Positions 1 through 37,017 of a stretch of DNA of 64,000 nucleotides are shown here, piece after piece. The position numbers and the translations under genes are program-made. Position 1 is the first letter of the stretch. Each line of letters opens with the position of its first letter. Under the pieces are notes generated by a model. It saw nothing but the letters and a program-made list of their open reading frames with translations. It had not been told where the DNA came from and made no database searches. The stretch spans positions 3,247,717 through 3,311,716 of the forward strand of contig CAJHZI010000533.1 of the NCBI GenBank assembly GCA_905160935.1, written 5' to 3'. The DNA comes from Enchytraeus crypticus (lineage: Eukaryota; Annelida; Clitellata; Enchytraeida; Enchytraeidae).

Positions 1-694
1 GATCTTAGTAGTTTGATCTTAAACTTAATTAAGAGCACAAAATAATCGTTTTCAATGTGTTAGTTTTCCTTAGAAGATAGGAAATGGTAAAATGCTTTGC
101 AGCCGTATGTAATCATCAGCTTCTACTGGGTAAATACCAATATAAATGTCAATTTAAGGAACATTTTAGAATTTTTCTTATTATGTTCAATGCATTGTTT
201 CGAAACAAACGACTATCAGCTGCAGCGTCTTCACGTGAACGGTGACTTCATGTCTTTAACGCAGGATAATATGTACACGAATACGTTATTTGTAGTGTAC
301 GAATTTGTAGTATACAAATTCAACGTGTCGATGCTTAGAATATACACGAAAAGCTAACAAATTTAGTTGTTTTTGACAAGCCGTATATTAAATAAAGTTG
401 AAGGAAGCCCCACGGCAGGTTGTTGTGTATGAGGCCAAGGTGGTAATGATCACCGACATTCACTGTACTACATGTAAACACAGCAGCTCTCAAATCACTT
501 TCATTTTTCAATCAAATCCTAAATTCAATGATAAATGTAACAAAGGAACTGCAACTTTTTTACTGCAGCTAATCATGATCCATATGCACAGAAATTTTGG
601 ATGATATGGCTGATGGGAATAAAAGATAGTCTTCGCTTTATTTCATTGAGAGAAATCTTAAACCCATGCTGAAATTGAATAGAATTCATCTGCA

Positions 695-985
695 GTTCTG
701 CACGTCTACAGGAGATGCTAGGCTAACAGCAGCTAGGCTGCTGCTTCGTAGACCTTTTCAGCAGGTGCTTAGGCCTTAGCTTCGTGGTTTCCTAGCTTGG
801 CCTATTTCCTAGGTTGAGCTGCTGGCTCTAGCTGCTTCTAAACGTAAGCATTACCTTGTCAGCAGCTAGGACGTAGCTTCATGCTACCAGGCCCTCAGCC
901 ACTACGCTTGCTACAGCAGCTGGGCGACCGCAGCCGAGATTTGCAGCTGGTAGCAGCTGCTAGCTGCTGCTAGCTGCTGCTAAGG
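695..985. repeat. GCTGCTAG-rich cryptic repeat
   Basis: Dense CAGCAGCTAG, TAGCTGCTGC and CTAGGC motifs on both strands, ending in GCTGCTAGCTGCTGCTAGCT. It is a local composition island in otherwise AT-rich DNA, with many CAGCTG E-boxes and no open frame. Confidence 0.6.
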
Positions 986-1935
986 ATTAATACTGACGAG
1001 GCGTCAAGCTGCTTCGGTGTATTCTAAAAACCGAATGAAATCGCGAATAGAATTAGACTGCAAAAGTTTATATTAATTGGAGTCTTAAAAAAATTATGAT
1101 TCCCGATTTAAGGCTTGAAGCACACTCAATATATTTGCATTAGACCATGGAAATGGGGGGGTGGGCCTACAAGGGGCTTGAATCCTAAAAGTTCCGACTC
1201 AAAGTGAATTCCTTCCTGGCTGCTGTAGTCTGTCGTGCAATTTAAGCAAAGAATTAGCTACCAGATTTCTTAACAAACCATCAATTCGGAACGTCTGGAA
1301 CTTGTCCAAGTGAACTGTTTGCTAAAGCACTATAAACTGACCACGTTGAGAAAACATAAATATAAAATTAGCCAGCTAAATTTTGTAACACTGAATATTT
1401 TTAAATCGATTATCTCGAATTTGATGGAAACTTTTCGGATTTCTTGTCAAAAATCGACCGGCGCTACTTTCAGAAATAAACGTAAGACTTAACTGACGTC
1501 ACAGTAAGCAACCCACGTGATCGATTTACCTAGGCCATCGAGTACTTTTACATCTACAAATCTGCTTAAATGATTTCGTTAATTATTACTTATAAATTCG
1601 ATTTACAAAGGCTTTTACATTAGTTTCTCAAAGTACTCTCTTTTTTGCATTAGCAGGACAATGTTAAAGGTTTTTTGTAAGTATTGTCACAATCATTCGA
1701 CGTCGTATAGATTACGTGATGTTGGGTTGTTATTGAGAGACGATTTCGTCATGCAATTTGTTTAAATAAAGTAAATTCAGACACTTAGCGACAAAATGAA
1801 ATTTATGGTTCCAAAATTATTATTACTACCGCGACCCAGTTTCAATATTTGTGGGTTCTAATTCTCGTCTCTCCATCACTGATATGGCTTTCGAGAAATG
1901 CAACTGACCTCACCATCAGCATGCCTTACTGAACT

Positions 1936-2040
1936 TTTTTTAATCATCATCGTCATGCATCTTCTTCCCTAGATTCCCAGTTTAACCAGGGTCGGGATTC
2001 CAATAGACCTTCTCCTTACTTTAATTCTCTCTGCTTTTTT
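1936..2040 (-). mobile_element. LINE 3' tail, GAT-tailed family
   Basis: The reverse strand carries the AGAGAGAAT...AGAAGGTC, ATCCCGACCCTGG and GATGATGA landmarks of the GAT-tailed LINE end. Coding content is degraded. Confidence 0.55.
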
Positions 2041-2379
2041 AACAATTAATCGATTTTATAATGAATAAACTATTTAAATTATAATTGATCAGGCCACATG
2101 TCGCTGAAATAGATTGAGTTCGTGTGAAATGGGAGTCTCAGCATTCCCAAATCAGCTCACCAGCTAAAAATCACCAGCTAAATTCCACAAACTAAATAGC
2201 AAATAAATAGAAATATATAAATACCACCAACTAAATACCATCAACTAAATCATAGTAGCAAATTCAAAAATGGTTATTTTCATTGTCGATCATTTTCGAA
2301 GATGTTCATTAATTGATAAATATTGTATTTTAGAGACAATACTGCCATAAAAAATTACGATAAAATTTACATGAATAAA

Positions 2380-2549
2380 CAGTAGTTATGGGAACTCAGG
2401 AGAACTCAGTTCCCCTAGATCTCATTTTTTTTAGATGTGATCTCCTGCTAGGGGGCCTATATTAGATATTATTGGGTCTATAAATACTTAGCAGGGGCCC
2501 GAAAATATTTTACCGATCCACTAGCTCTTAATTCCCACTTTAACCACTG
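2380..2549. mobile_element. hAT-like MITE, inverted relative (170 bp)
   Basis: It starts CAGTAGTTATGGGAAC and ends CCCACTTTAACCACTG. Interior landmarks (GAACTCAGTTCCCCTAG, GCAGGGGCCC, CTAGCTCTTA) match the reverse of the 52.9 kb element. No target duplication is evident. Confidence 0.5.
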
Positions 2550-3074
2550 GAAACAAGTACAAAGAATTTATAACCATAGCGTCATTCATGAAATGTAGCT
2601 CCAGTGCGCATGTACTGAAGAGTTAAATACTGCACTTGTGCGTACACTACGATCAGTGTGGTTTTTAATTCCAGGTAATTTGTTATTTTTTCATACATTT
2701 TGATCATTCAATATGATAGTAAGGGCTTTTAATTACAAAAGCTCGAACAAATTAGAGTGAAAATACACAAATTGCGTTATAGATGATATTGCATTATCTC
2801 CAGTTGAAAACTAAGGAGATTACGTCAAAGGTTTGAAAAAAGTAATGAAAATTGTATTCCATTTATACCACATAATATCCTGTTTGAATTTTCGCAAAAT
2901 GTGAGGCGAAGGTGATAACTATGAGCATCTTACTCCGCATTTAAGAGAATCAAAACATTTCTAACATTAAATAAGCCAGAAAAAGGAAATAATGCGCCTG
3001 CCCCTCCATATGACTAACTCACCCCCTTGAATTCCAACACAGTCATAGAAAGATTAGAATAATAATAACAACAA

Positions 3075-3205
3075 CAACAATTAGAGTGCTACAGTCATCA
3101 ATGACAACATCGAGCACTATTGAGACAAAATCAAGCCGGCGAGCAAAAAAAGTAGGTCCAAAAACGGTGCAAATTCCAAAATCCAGAAATTCAGTCCAAA
3201 GTAAA
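3075..3205 (+). repeat. Dispersed repeat D
   Basis: Landmarks are TTAGAGTGCTACAGTCATCA, TGACAACATCGAGCACTATT, GAGACAAAATCAAGCCGGCG and GTGCAAATTCCAAA. An AAT/AAC-rich run precedes it. Relatives lie at 6048-6170 (minus), 6968-7085, 7632-7690, 46255-46385 and 47398-47485 (minus). No coding sense was recognised. Confidence 0.65.
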
Positions 3206-3477
3206 GGGAGTTAAAGAAAAGGTGGTTTGGGCGCAGGTCGCTGCTGATGGACACTGGATGGAAAGGAGATGGAAAAGATAGGTCTTCAACTGCTTATGGA
3301 ACTGCTCATATGAAAGCAAAGGCTGATGTGATTCAAATGAAGATTTCAATAGAATAGAGATTATATATGCATAGAGATTATTGACGATATTAATTGTAAG
3401 AATTTTATATTACTGCATTGTTCCTTCTTTTATTAATTTTATGGAAGCTATTATTTTTGTGAAACGGTGATTAAGCT

Positions 3478-3602
3478 GTACATAAAAAATAAGGGACTGA
3501 CTGATGATATGATGTGGGACAGAGAGGATTGTAGAAGATCAATTCGTATCCCGACCCTAACTGTGATTCAACAGAGGATAATTATGATGATGATTCTGAG
3601 TT
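3478..3602 (+). mobile_element. LINE 3' tail, GAT-tailed family
   Basis: It reads KGLTDDMMWDREDCRRSIRI then PTL, followed by ATGATGATGAT. This is the same C-terminal block as the longer copy in CBP intron 17. Confidence 0.65.
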
Positions 3603-4749
3603 ATGTGTGATACCATATAGTCTTTCAATGGTCTTTTACAATGCTCTGAGTAGGCCTAACTAAGCGTTAAATATTAAATTAAGTAAAAATAAATCACAAA
3701 CGTGACAATTAGTTGGTTCATCAGTCGTTATTTTTTAATGAATCAACCAATCAATTAATCAATCGTTAATCATCAATATAGGGCCTACACAAAATTTTCC
3801 AAAGCCTGGTATCTTCCTAACGTCAACGTATCGGCAATGTCGCCCGGGAGCATTTAACAGGCCGGCCGTCGGCATAGGCCGACCGTCGGCATTGCGGGGT
3901 AGGTGCTAGGGGAGGCGCATATTGACATCCCATACGATTTGTGTAAGTCACACTAGTGGCAGAAGATTGTCAGCTGCCGCCGGCCTAACATGATCTAGAA
4001 CAAGAGTGGCGCTAACTGATCGAACGGGGCTTCCGTTAACATTGCCATAACGTTGCTAACAATCTTGAAGCCGACCTGTCAAATAATTCATCTCAAAGAA
4101 AAGATATTTAAAAGATCAACTGCGAAATTAATTGTTACTAAACAGGAATTCCATTAAGTTTAATTTAAATTCTTCGATACGAAACCTAATTGAAGAACTA
4201 GGACTTGAGGAGATTTATTGTTCTTGCACTAAAGCGTTTTAATATCGATTTTATTGGAACAGTTATAACAATGAAGTAATAAAATATTAGACGTCGGAGG
4301 ATATAGCGATTAAATTGAAGGAAGCCATGATGAGCCTTGAACTGTTGCTATGCGGTCGTCGACTGGTGGCCCTACAGAAGCTGCAGTCATTCTAATTCAC
4401 TAATGATTATACAAATAGAATAGAATAGAATAGACTAGAATAGAATAGAAAGTACAACAATAAATAGAAAACAAAGAATTTAAAACTTCATCTATAACGG
4501 TGGAAATTTAGTTTTACATGTTGGGCTTGAAGGCAATACGTACCTAATTGGTTCGATTTGGAACTGCGGTAAAAATAATCTAAAAGTTATCATAAATGAT
4601 TCTAACATGAACCTCAGGCATCGCTCGTGATTGAAGCTAATTCTAATATCAGATGTTGTGGCTGACCCATCGGCTTCAATACATGTGTGATACTGGTATT
4701 GGTGTTGAGCAGGTCAACCCTGAGCTAGTGACATGGGTATTAGGCTCTA

Positions 4750-4755
4750 TCTCTC

Positions 4756-4796
<41 letters not shown>

Positions 4797-4804
4797 GTCT
4801 CTTG

Positions 4805-4848
<44 letters not shown>
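4750..4848 (+). repeat. (CT)n microsatellite
   Basis: About 100 bp of CT with occasional GT interruptions. The poly-Ser/Leu open frame across it is an artefact. Confidence 0.95.
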
Positions 4849-4850
<2 letters not shown>

Positions 4851-5189
4851 GTCTATCTCATTTTCTCTGTCACTATTTCGCGTTCTCTTTCAGTTAATTC
4901 TTTTATTCATTTCAGGATTTATTGATTGTTTGATTGATTTATTGATTGATTGATTGACTCATTCATTCATTAAAATTCATTTATTATCTTTCTCTATATC
5001 TCTTTTATTTTATCACTATCGATTCTGCGTATCATTGATGAAAAATAATATAAATTGATGGAATAAATTGTGAATATTTCATTGAAGTAGGACTGAAACG
5101 CAGTTACCAGCTTTCCAGTGGTACAAAGTCTTATTGTCACATGTACTTCTGACAGTAAAACATCAGATGATGCCTTCACTTTTCTCTTC

Positions 5190-5300
5190 AGCACGTGTTT
5201 TTCAGATCGTTTGGAGTGAATCGATTTGTAGTGACATGTGATAGGGGGACGTCCCTGACATCATCCTTGTATGAGGAAATGGGCGTTAAACCTTTATTAA

Positions 5301-5340
<40 letters not shown>
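5190..5340 (+). mobile_element. SINE, family C with TTA-repeat tail
   Basis: It carries TTCAGATCGTTTGGAGTGAA, GTAGTGACATGTGATAGGG, and the tail GACGTCCCTGACATCATCC, ATGAGGAAATGGGCGTTAAA, then (TTA)n. Near-identical reverse sequence lies at 54278-54400; tail-only copies lie at 38936 and 39215. Confidence 0.65.
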
Positions 5341-5343
<3 letters not shown>

Positions 5344-5550
5344 TTTTAATTCTTAGATATTAAAAAAACAATAATTAGGAACTTAACCTTCTATTCTAAA
5401 TTAAGCTTATTCGCACTATGGCTAAAATTAATGATTAATTTTTGATATAAACTAATCAATTATTTAGTTTCCATACAAGCTATAAGTATAATATATCATA
5501 GTTATAAAATAGCCTACACCCATTCCTAGGATAAACTTCAATGGCCATGG

Positions 5551-5619
5551 TACTGCAGGCCACTACATGCTACTGTAGGCCACTACATGCCACTGCAGGC
5601 CACTACATGCCACTGCGCA
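5551..5619 (+). repeat. 20-bp minisatellite
   Basis: Three to four copies of CAGGCCACTACATGCCACTG with PstI-like CTGCAG junctions. Confidence 0.8.
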
Positions 5620-5689
5620 AAAATATATACTTAATCGAGCAATTTGGCACTTTCACTAATACCACTAAAATAAAAATATTAGCAAGCAA

Positions 5690-5810
5690 CAAGTAATTAA
5701 TAACAACAAGTTGGCCTGATTAGTAGCAACAGTAATTAATAGCGACAAGTAATTAATAGCAACAAGTGACTAATAGCAACAAGTAATTAATAGCAATAAG
5801 TAATTAATGC
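5690..5810 (+). repeat. AGTAATTAATAGCAACA minisatellite
   Basis: Imperfect 17-20 bp units AGTAATTAATAGCAACA are repeated about six times. Confidence 0.75.
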
Positions 5811-5904
5811 TCAAATTTTGTGTATCTAGCTTTTCTGCAGCTGATTATGCTTGACAAGATATAGGAGCAAACAAGTTGGCTAAGTTAATAATTAATAATG
5901 ATAA

Positions 5905-5917
5905 CAACAACAACAAC

Positions 5918-5967
<50 letters not shown>

Positions 5968-6020
5968 TAATAATAATAATAATAATAACTTAATAATAAT
6001 ATTATTAATATTAATAATCG
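5905..6020 (+). repeat. (AAT)n microsatellite
   Basis: AAC then AAT units with a few GAT interruptions. The reverse poly-Leu frame is an artefact. Confidence 0.95.
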
Positions 6021-6047
6021 TTGACTGCAATGATATCTGACACTAAG

Positions 6048-6175
6048 AAGAATCTAGCACAAAGAAAAATCTCGGCTTGATTTTGTTTCTTGCCGGCTTG
6101 ATTTTGTCTCAATGGTGCTCGATGTTGTCATTGATGACTGCAGCACTCTAATTGTTATTGTTATTATTATTATTA
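6048..6175 (-). repeat. Dispersed repeat D (reverse copy)
   Basis: The reverse complement carries TTAGAGTGCTGCAGTCATCA, TGACAACATCGAGCACCATT and GAGACAAAATCAAGCCGGC. It adjoins a TTA repeat on the outer side, as other copies do. Confidence 0.6.
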
Positions 6176-6967
6176 AATAAGTCGTATTTCTCATCTATTT
6201 ATTTCAATGAAGCTGAAGTTTAGTTCACATCACACTCTTCTTAGAAGTCTTTAGGTTGACAACTAAGAGCGACTTAGAAATTGACTTCAAAAGTAAAAGT
6301 GGTTAAATGGAAACGAATTGAATAATTGAAAAGTTTGTTTGGGCCATTACTTGCATCAGCCAGCGATGGTCGGTAAGTGATTAAAACAATTATTTTAATT
6401 TTTAAACCACATGTAGAGAACAGTAGAACACAGAGTTTTGACAATTAAAACATCTACCCCATCTACCAACAATATGTTAGAAATGAGATAGCCTTCTAAG
6501 ATCTCGATTGGCTTCGCATGTCTACATCAATATCGACTAGTTTTTTGCTTGAGTATCAAGTTGAAGCGCTACCTTTATTTCTCGGCGAGCAAGGCTTGAT
6601 TACGTGCGTGAAGCAGCTAAGCGAACAGCTAGCGCCTCTTGCGGCCAGTAATGACTTTACTGACGTACTACCGGCGTCTGTTTACATAACGGTTATTGAT
6701 CAGTGTGCAACAATATCCGACTGAAATTCACAATATTATAATCCAACTGTGCAAACGTACAACTAGGCTAAAGGATGCTCTACCCGTGACAAACAGGCAT
6801 GATAATATTATATCTTGACATAATTTCTTAGCTTTTACGAATTAAAGAAATGCCACAATCGCACTAAAATGCAAAGAAACCCAGAAAATTGTCATCGTAG
6901 GAACCACTCTGTCATTGTCGCAAAAGCGCAGCAGCACTTGTTTCGGTTGCGTAAAATAACATAACAA

Positions 6968-7400
6968 TTATTAGAGTTCTACTGTCATCCATGACAACAT
7001 TAAGCATTATTGAAGCGATCCAGGCCGATGAGCAAGAGGAAGGTCCAAAACGGTGCAAATTCCAACTTAATCAAATTAAGTTTAAAGATAAAAATAACTA
7101 GGAAGCAGTACGCATACGCGAATAAGAAGTTTAAACAGTGAAAAGGTCAAGAGCTCATCCATTAGCCTATTATAATTAGAAAGGCATTTAAAATAGCTGT
7201 ATATGCCGGAGTGGGTAAGGCTAAGGCACGCAAATGCAGCATTAACGCTTTGTGGGGACATTTAAAGAATCGGTAAATGATTATTGGATCAATAATAATG
7301 TTAGCCAAGGTAACGTATTTAAATAAGGATATTATCGTGTTGATCATATCGTTTAGTCTGGATGATTCACAGGAATCTACTTTGATAGACTAAATTTAAA
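6968..7400 (+). repeat. Dispersed repeat D, longer copy
   Basis: It opens with the D landmarks and extends with GAAGCAGTACGCATACGCGA, which recurs as AAAGCAGTATACATACGCGA near 7835 after the next D copy. This suggests D is the end of a longer element. Confidence 0.5.
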
Positions 7401-7629
7401 TATTTATATAATATTATAGGCTATTCATTTTGAATTTTCGTGAGCTCTTAATGTGAGTAGGCCTACACGAATTAGGAAGGTCCAATAGGTCAGGAGTCAG
7501 GACTTAGAAGCGTAGGCCTACAATTATACAATTATAAAAGAAGTTAAACCATTAATTTGGTCCATTTGCAAACATGCTAGGCAAAGCATTGAATATTTAG
7601 CAACATCGTAATTTACAAATTAACATCTG

Positions 7630-8045
7630 AATTTGAGTGCAACTGTCACGCATGACAACATCGAGCTCCATAGCTCGGCACCCCGAGTAGGTTCGGGAAA
7701 ACTGAGAATTAAACCTATCTACAGCTGTACGTGTTCGCAATAGGCAACTGACGCAGATATGACAGTGAAGAGACTTGTAGCCACGTGGTGATGACAGTAA
7801 ATTAAGTGCAAAAGCACTTAATTCTGCCTGGTAAAGCAGTATACATACGCGAATGAATACTCTTAAACAATGCAAGGGGCTGGAGCGCGGTTTATAGTTA
7901 GGACTAGGTAATAAGTTCAAATTTAACAGTATGCTGGTAGGTGTGTGCATGGATAGGACAGTAGGTAAATGCACTTCCATGAAGTGCGTACCGATACCTG
8001 TTGGTATATACATGTTTAGGTAGATCAACTTACCAAGGTTTGTAT
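7630..8045 (+). repeat. Dispersed repeat D, diverged longer copy
   Basis: GAGTGCAACTGTCACGCATG and ACAACATCGAGCTCCATAGC start the element. It shares a second block with the preceding copy. A 143-codon reverse open frame across it has no recognisable protein character. Confidence 0.45.
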
Positions 8046-8849
8046 TTATCCTTTACAATTTTTGTATGATAAGGTATAACCGTATAAAATAGTGCGTTAC
8101 GACTGGACTGGTGCCATAAGTCTTCAGAACTTCCTGACACAACGTTAAGTTAAAGTTACATTAAAATATTATAATCGGTGTATGCAAATTGACGTACGTT
8201 AATTATAGCTACTTGAGCACAATTTCATAAGTAATCAAATTGTTTAAATAACGAAAAAATTGTGCATAGAATGAACTTTTACATTCTTTCATATCAAAAA
8301 ACAACAATGCATTATTACATATTTGTCAACTAAACAATGCCATTGACTTTCAAGACAGTTTTTTTAAATCGAACACTGTGAATCCGCAACAAAGCCAATA
8401 GAGGAAAGTCCAAAAACCATTAGACCAAGCAAATGAAAAATACAGAAATCAATTAAATTATTAGGTCAACGAGGAGGTTTAGTTTAGCCTGTGCAGGTAA
8501 AAATAAAAGTCGACACAATGGATTAAATGATCATAGGTATTAAAAGTTTTAAACGCTGAAGTAACAATGAATGTGTTTACATGATTGAATAATGCCATGA
8601 TTAGCGAATTTGTACAAACGCCGTGAAGCTTAGACCATTACAGTTCTGATGGAAGAGTATTTATTCATTTACTTTAAAGTTAAAATAAAAATTGTACATT
8701 TTATTGTAAATTTTATTATCACTTTTTAAATGTTAATACTATTATCAATAAATGTTTGACGTTTTTTTCTTATTTTTCTTTAATCGAATTGTAACTGTAA
8801 TTTCTTGCAGCACTCATTGTTGTGGTCAATGCTCCCGCTGTGCACTCAG

Positions 8850-8960
8850 CGTAACCAATCAGCGAGCTCGGTTGCGAGCACGTGACGCAGCTACCATTAA
8901 TAATTTATTTCCGGACAAGTTCGGCAGTGTTCGGAATCACTCGGGTCGCCATTTTGTTGT
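8850..8960 (+). promoter_or_regulatory. Putative CBP/p300 promoter
   Basis: A compact GC-richer island lies in AT-rich DNA. It holds a CCAAT box (8855-8859, ACCAATCAG context), a perfect E-box CACGTG (8879-8884), and a YY1-like TCGCCATTTTG (8946-8956). YY1-type sites commonly overlap transcription starts of TATA-less animal genes. It lies about 1.5 kb upstream of the CBP start codon, consistent with a non-coding first exon. The exact start site is inference. Confidence 0.5.
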
Positions 8961-9473
8961 TAGTGCAGTAGATTTGTATATAGATCTGAAGTGTAATGTT
9001 ATTATTTATTTAACTGCACAATGAATGGAGATAGGGAATATCTCTAATACTTAATTAATCTAGAGTATTACTACGATCGACTAGTGCTATCAGATTCTGC
9101 ATAAGTTAGTATAATTAGCACTCGAGGAGGTGTGGATTATTGTAATCGATTTTTGTTTAACTTTACGTTAATGTAGTTTTGAATGAATGTCCACCGGCAG
9201 GGATGCATCTGATCGCCTTTGCGGACCCCGATCATTCTCATCGTCCGACCGGGTCTAGCCACCTACTGTCCCTTCTTCCTATCGACGATTAATACGAAAA
9301 TTTAAATTGGATTATTTTTATAGGCCGAAATCGAGTGTTTACAAGTGTTTTAACAATGCGATTGCAATTGAAATAATAACAATGCATTTTCAACTTTTCA
9401 TCAGTGGAGTTATTTGTATCGTTACTGTTACGAATTAAAGTGTTAGTGATAGGATGTTTGTTCTGAACTTCAG
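8945..9473 (+). other. CREBBP: Putative 5' UTR exon 1 of CBP/p300
   Basis: The candidate non-coding first exon runs from the YY1-like initiator region to a donor TTCAG|GTACGG at 9473/9474. The start is approximate and the donor is chosen by eye. The next exon is bounded by TTTTTCAG ending at 10313. No long open frame with animal-protein character is seen here. Confidence 0.35.
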
Positions 9474-10429
9474 GTACGGATAATATTTAGGGAACGTGCT
9501 ATTGCTATCGTAGTTTGCGTATAAAAATGAATGGAATTAGTAATTATAGATAAAGTGTTTCAATTAATAATGTAGTTCTATTTTATTTCAAAATTTTTGA
9601 AATATTTTAATAAATGTATAGAAGATCTAATTTTCTCAGTAGATTGCTAATCAATTGCTCAGTAGATTTATTTTTCAAAACTTACAATATCAGCTGTTGA
9701 TCTAAAATGTATATAATAAGTGGATATTTAATATAAGTTATAATGAGAGTTAAATTTATAATGTGTGTTAAATTTATAATGAGAGTTGAATTTATTAGAT
9801 GGGCATGAGACTGGGATAAAAGCTCAAAATTAAGCTAAGGTTAACATTTTATGACTGCAGCAAGACATGATTAGTATTTGAACCCTTATCTTATTGTTTG
9901 ACGGTCGAACTAATATTGACTCGGCCATTCAATCTTTGGATGCATGGAATATAACACTAGCCTGTGCATCAGTTGGATGGCCGCATCTATAACCTGCTTG
10001 CCGGGTGAGCTGGATGCTATCAGTTCACATCCCAGCTGGATTGTCTGACCATTGTCAGGAGACTCTCTGATGTTGCACCAGACTCAATTCTAATATTTAT
10101 CGATGCACTTAATCTTTGGTGCAATTGATCTGCAATCTTCTCAAATTTTGTAGCTCTATAATGAGATCTAAGAAATTTAGAAAGAAGCTGCAGTGCTGTT
10201 TTTATTTCTATCTTTTTGACTGTTTATGCATTTTATTTGAGAAAGGGAAATGAAATGTAATAGTTGCATATCTAAAACAGTATCAATATTAAAATGTTTA
10301 TTTTGTTTTTCAGATTGATATCATAATTGTTGGAGCATTATGCAGCAGTACTTATGTAATTGTGTGAGCTATTTGAAAGTTTTATGTCTATTTATATTGT
10401 TTTTCTAATGGATGAGTTAAAGTAGCGAA

Positions 10430-35082
<24,653 letters not shown>

Positions 35083-36120
35083 TAGACAGATGTAGAGTAG
35101 AAGACTTGAAATAGTAGATTGATTTCCCAGAGTGTTTGCAACTGAAACGATTTGTTACGAGAATACGTGTGTGGACTATGATGATCCGATGTAATATTCG
35201 CTGCAGATGATTAATTCAACGTTAGAATCCTCAGTTGGGTCTCGTGATTGAAATAAAATAAAATTTGCGTAAATTATGAAAAGTTATCTTTGATTATACA
35301 TATGTCGTCAGTGTGATTAGAAAAAGTAACTATCACTGCAAGAACTATGAACTTTTGTAATCTATGAAGGAAGTCTATCGGATGAATTGAAACAACTTCT
35401 ATGAACCATTGCCGCTGTTTAAATGTGATCTAGTAATTGTGGCCAAGAGGTGCACTGTATGAATATCGTTGATTTCCGTAGTCATTAAGACTTATGTTTC
35501 CACGTTGGAAAGAGTATTTTTGATCTGAAGAATGTAACTGTCTCCGCTAGAGCTTTGCCGAAGGATAATTTTGTATATTCACGCTGACTTTGAGTATATT
35601 TTCTACAGTAAAGTCGATTGTGTATTTTGTCACATGTAATGTTGATATGTAACTGCGTATTCAATATGCTCCGTTATTGGTAATGTGTAATTGATTAGCT
35701 TAGTCAGCTGATGATTACAAGATTTAGCGTTTAATGCAGTTGATATTGTTTTAAGGTCGTATGTCTCATGACTGTGTACGTAGGATTTGCAATACTTTAT
35801 AGTCTTCTCTAGTATCAGAATCACTTCTTTCTCGAGCGTTCTAGAACTTCTTTCTGAACGGTTCTGGCATTTTGATGGTTTCAGTATAAGCGCGCAATGA
35901 AATTGTAGAAAAGAAACAAATATCAGTTTTTAGATTTATGCTTCATAGTAAAGTTACCATTTACTTGTGCTTTTTTCTTTTGAGGTCAAATCCTATTGCG
36001 TTTAGAACTATGTCTATTAGTACTGTTCTATTAGCTATTGATCCTCTTTGTATTCAGATTGATCATGTGTTGCAGTGAGAGACAAATAAACTTGTATAGT
36101 GTTATTGTTTCTGTTGTCTC
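35083..36120 (+). other. CREBBP: CBP 3' UTR (minimum extent)
   Basis: Non-coding, AT-rich sequence follows the stop. AATAAA occurs at 35252 and 36085; the latter is followed within 10-30 nt by a GT-rich tract and is the best first polyadenylation site. Longer forms are possible (AATAAA at 37600 and 38641). Confidence 0.6.
36085..36120 (+). terminator. Candidate CBP polyadenylation signal (proximal)
   Basis: AATAAA at 36085-36090 is followed by a GTGTTATTGTTTCTGTTGTC-type GT-rich tract. This is the standard animal cleavage-site arrangement, one kilobase after the stop codon. Confidence 0.5.
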
Positions 36121-37017
36121 ATTGACATCCATAGCTGTCTATTTTGACCAGTAATGATGACCAGTAATGATTTTAAAATTATGCAATTCAAATTTAACGA
36201 TCTTTGTGATATCGCTCTAACCCAACACGTAGAAGGGATCAAACTGTTTGCTTCCCTAGCAGAATGGATTCTCATTTAAAACTGACCTTTACAATAAATT
36301 TATATTGACTACATCTTAGAGATGAAATGAACTACAGAAATTTGGCTATGATATCCTACTGCTGTTTGAATACTCAACGATCCCTTTTTTCATCATCTCT
36401 CATACAGATATGCTGATTCTAGCTTAAATTGCATTTTAGCCCTCTTTGCAATTTTAAACCTTTATCTTAACCGTATCCTTTTCGTTACAGCACACAATTT
36501 GCAGATTCCTGTGTATATTGATATTATTATTTATTATTTTATAGTGATAGCTCAACAATCAGGACCCTAGTGCCGCATAGTCTAGTTATTGCATGTGATA
36601 CCTAATCGTAGGGTGATTATCTGTGCAAATGATATTTGCCGAAGTTCTTTTTACCATTTTATGGCCCATTAGCAGAATAGTAGATACCAAGTTGGTAGTT
36701 TATTGTGTTTTGGACGCTAGACTGCATTCCATTGCGTTTCAATCGTTCACAGAATTTGATCTTTGATTCTGCCTTTAAGTGGTGATAACAACATTTTTGA
36801 TCCTGCCTTCTAACTGGTCTTCGTTTAGCGCTCCAGTTTCACGTTTCTTGGTTATATAAATCTTATCTAAATACTATTTGGGTAAATTTACTCCGAGGTG
36901 CTTTAATATTGTGACTCTTTGTGTAGCTGAAGATTAGAAATAGTACGGATTACTATGTTGCCCTTTGCCTATGAAATTGATTTGCGATTTATTTTATTGC
37001 TCGGTTTAAGGTGGATT

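Larger units (their letters stand above)
1..8845. other. Gene-free upstream region
   Basis: No protein-coding gene is recognised. Contents: the GCTGCTAG island, LINE tails, a hAT-like MITE, five or more copies of repeat D, a family C SINE, and CT, TTA and AAT tracts. 3860-3900 holds a GC-rich GGCCG/GTCGGCAT repeat. Short open frames (97-357, 398-604, 1310-1492, 6518-6724) lack codon or domain support. Confidence 0.7.

Noticed and set aside
3850-3905. GC-rich GGCCG/GTCGGCAT palindromic patch as an origin or regulatory island
   Set aside because: Only two short repeats of GCCGTCGGCAT-like sequence; nothing further supports a function.
4653-4925. 90-codon Ser/Leu-rich open frame
   Set aside because: Produced by a CT microsatellite; no domain or splice support.
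5845-6030. Poly-Leu minus-strand open frame
   Set aside because: Translation of an AAT repeat.
6518-6724. 68-codon open frame with protein-like composition
   Set aside because: No motif, splice context or neighbour supports it; too short to claim.
7597-8028. 143-codon minus-strand open frame
   Set aside because: Lies across repeat D and its second block; composition and lack of motifs suggest chance.
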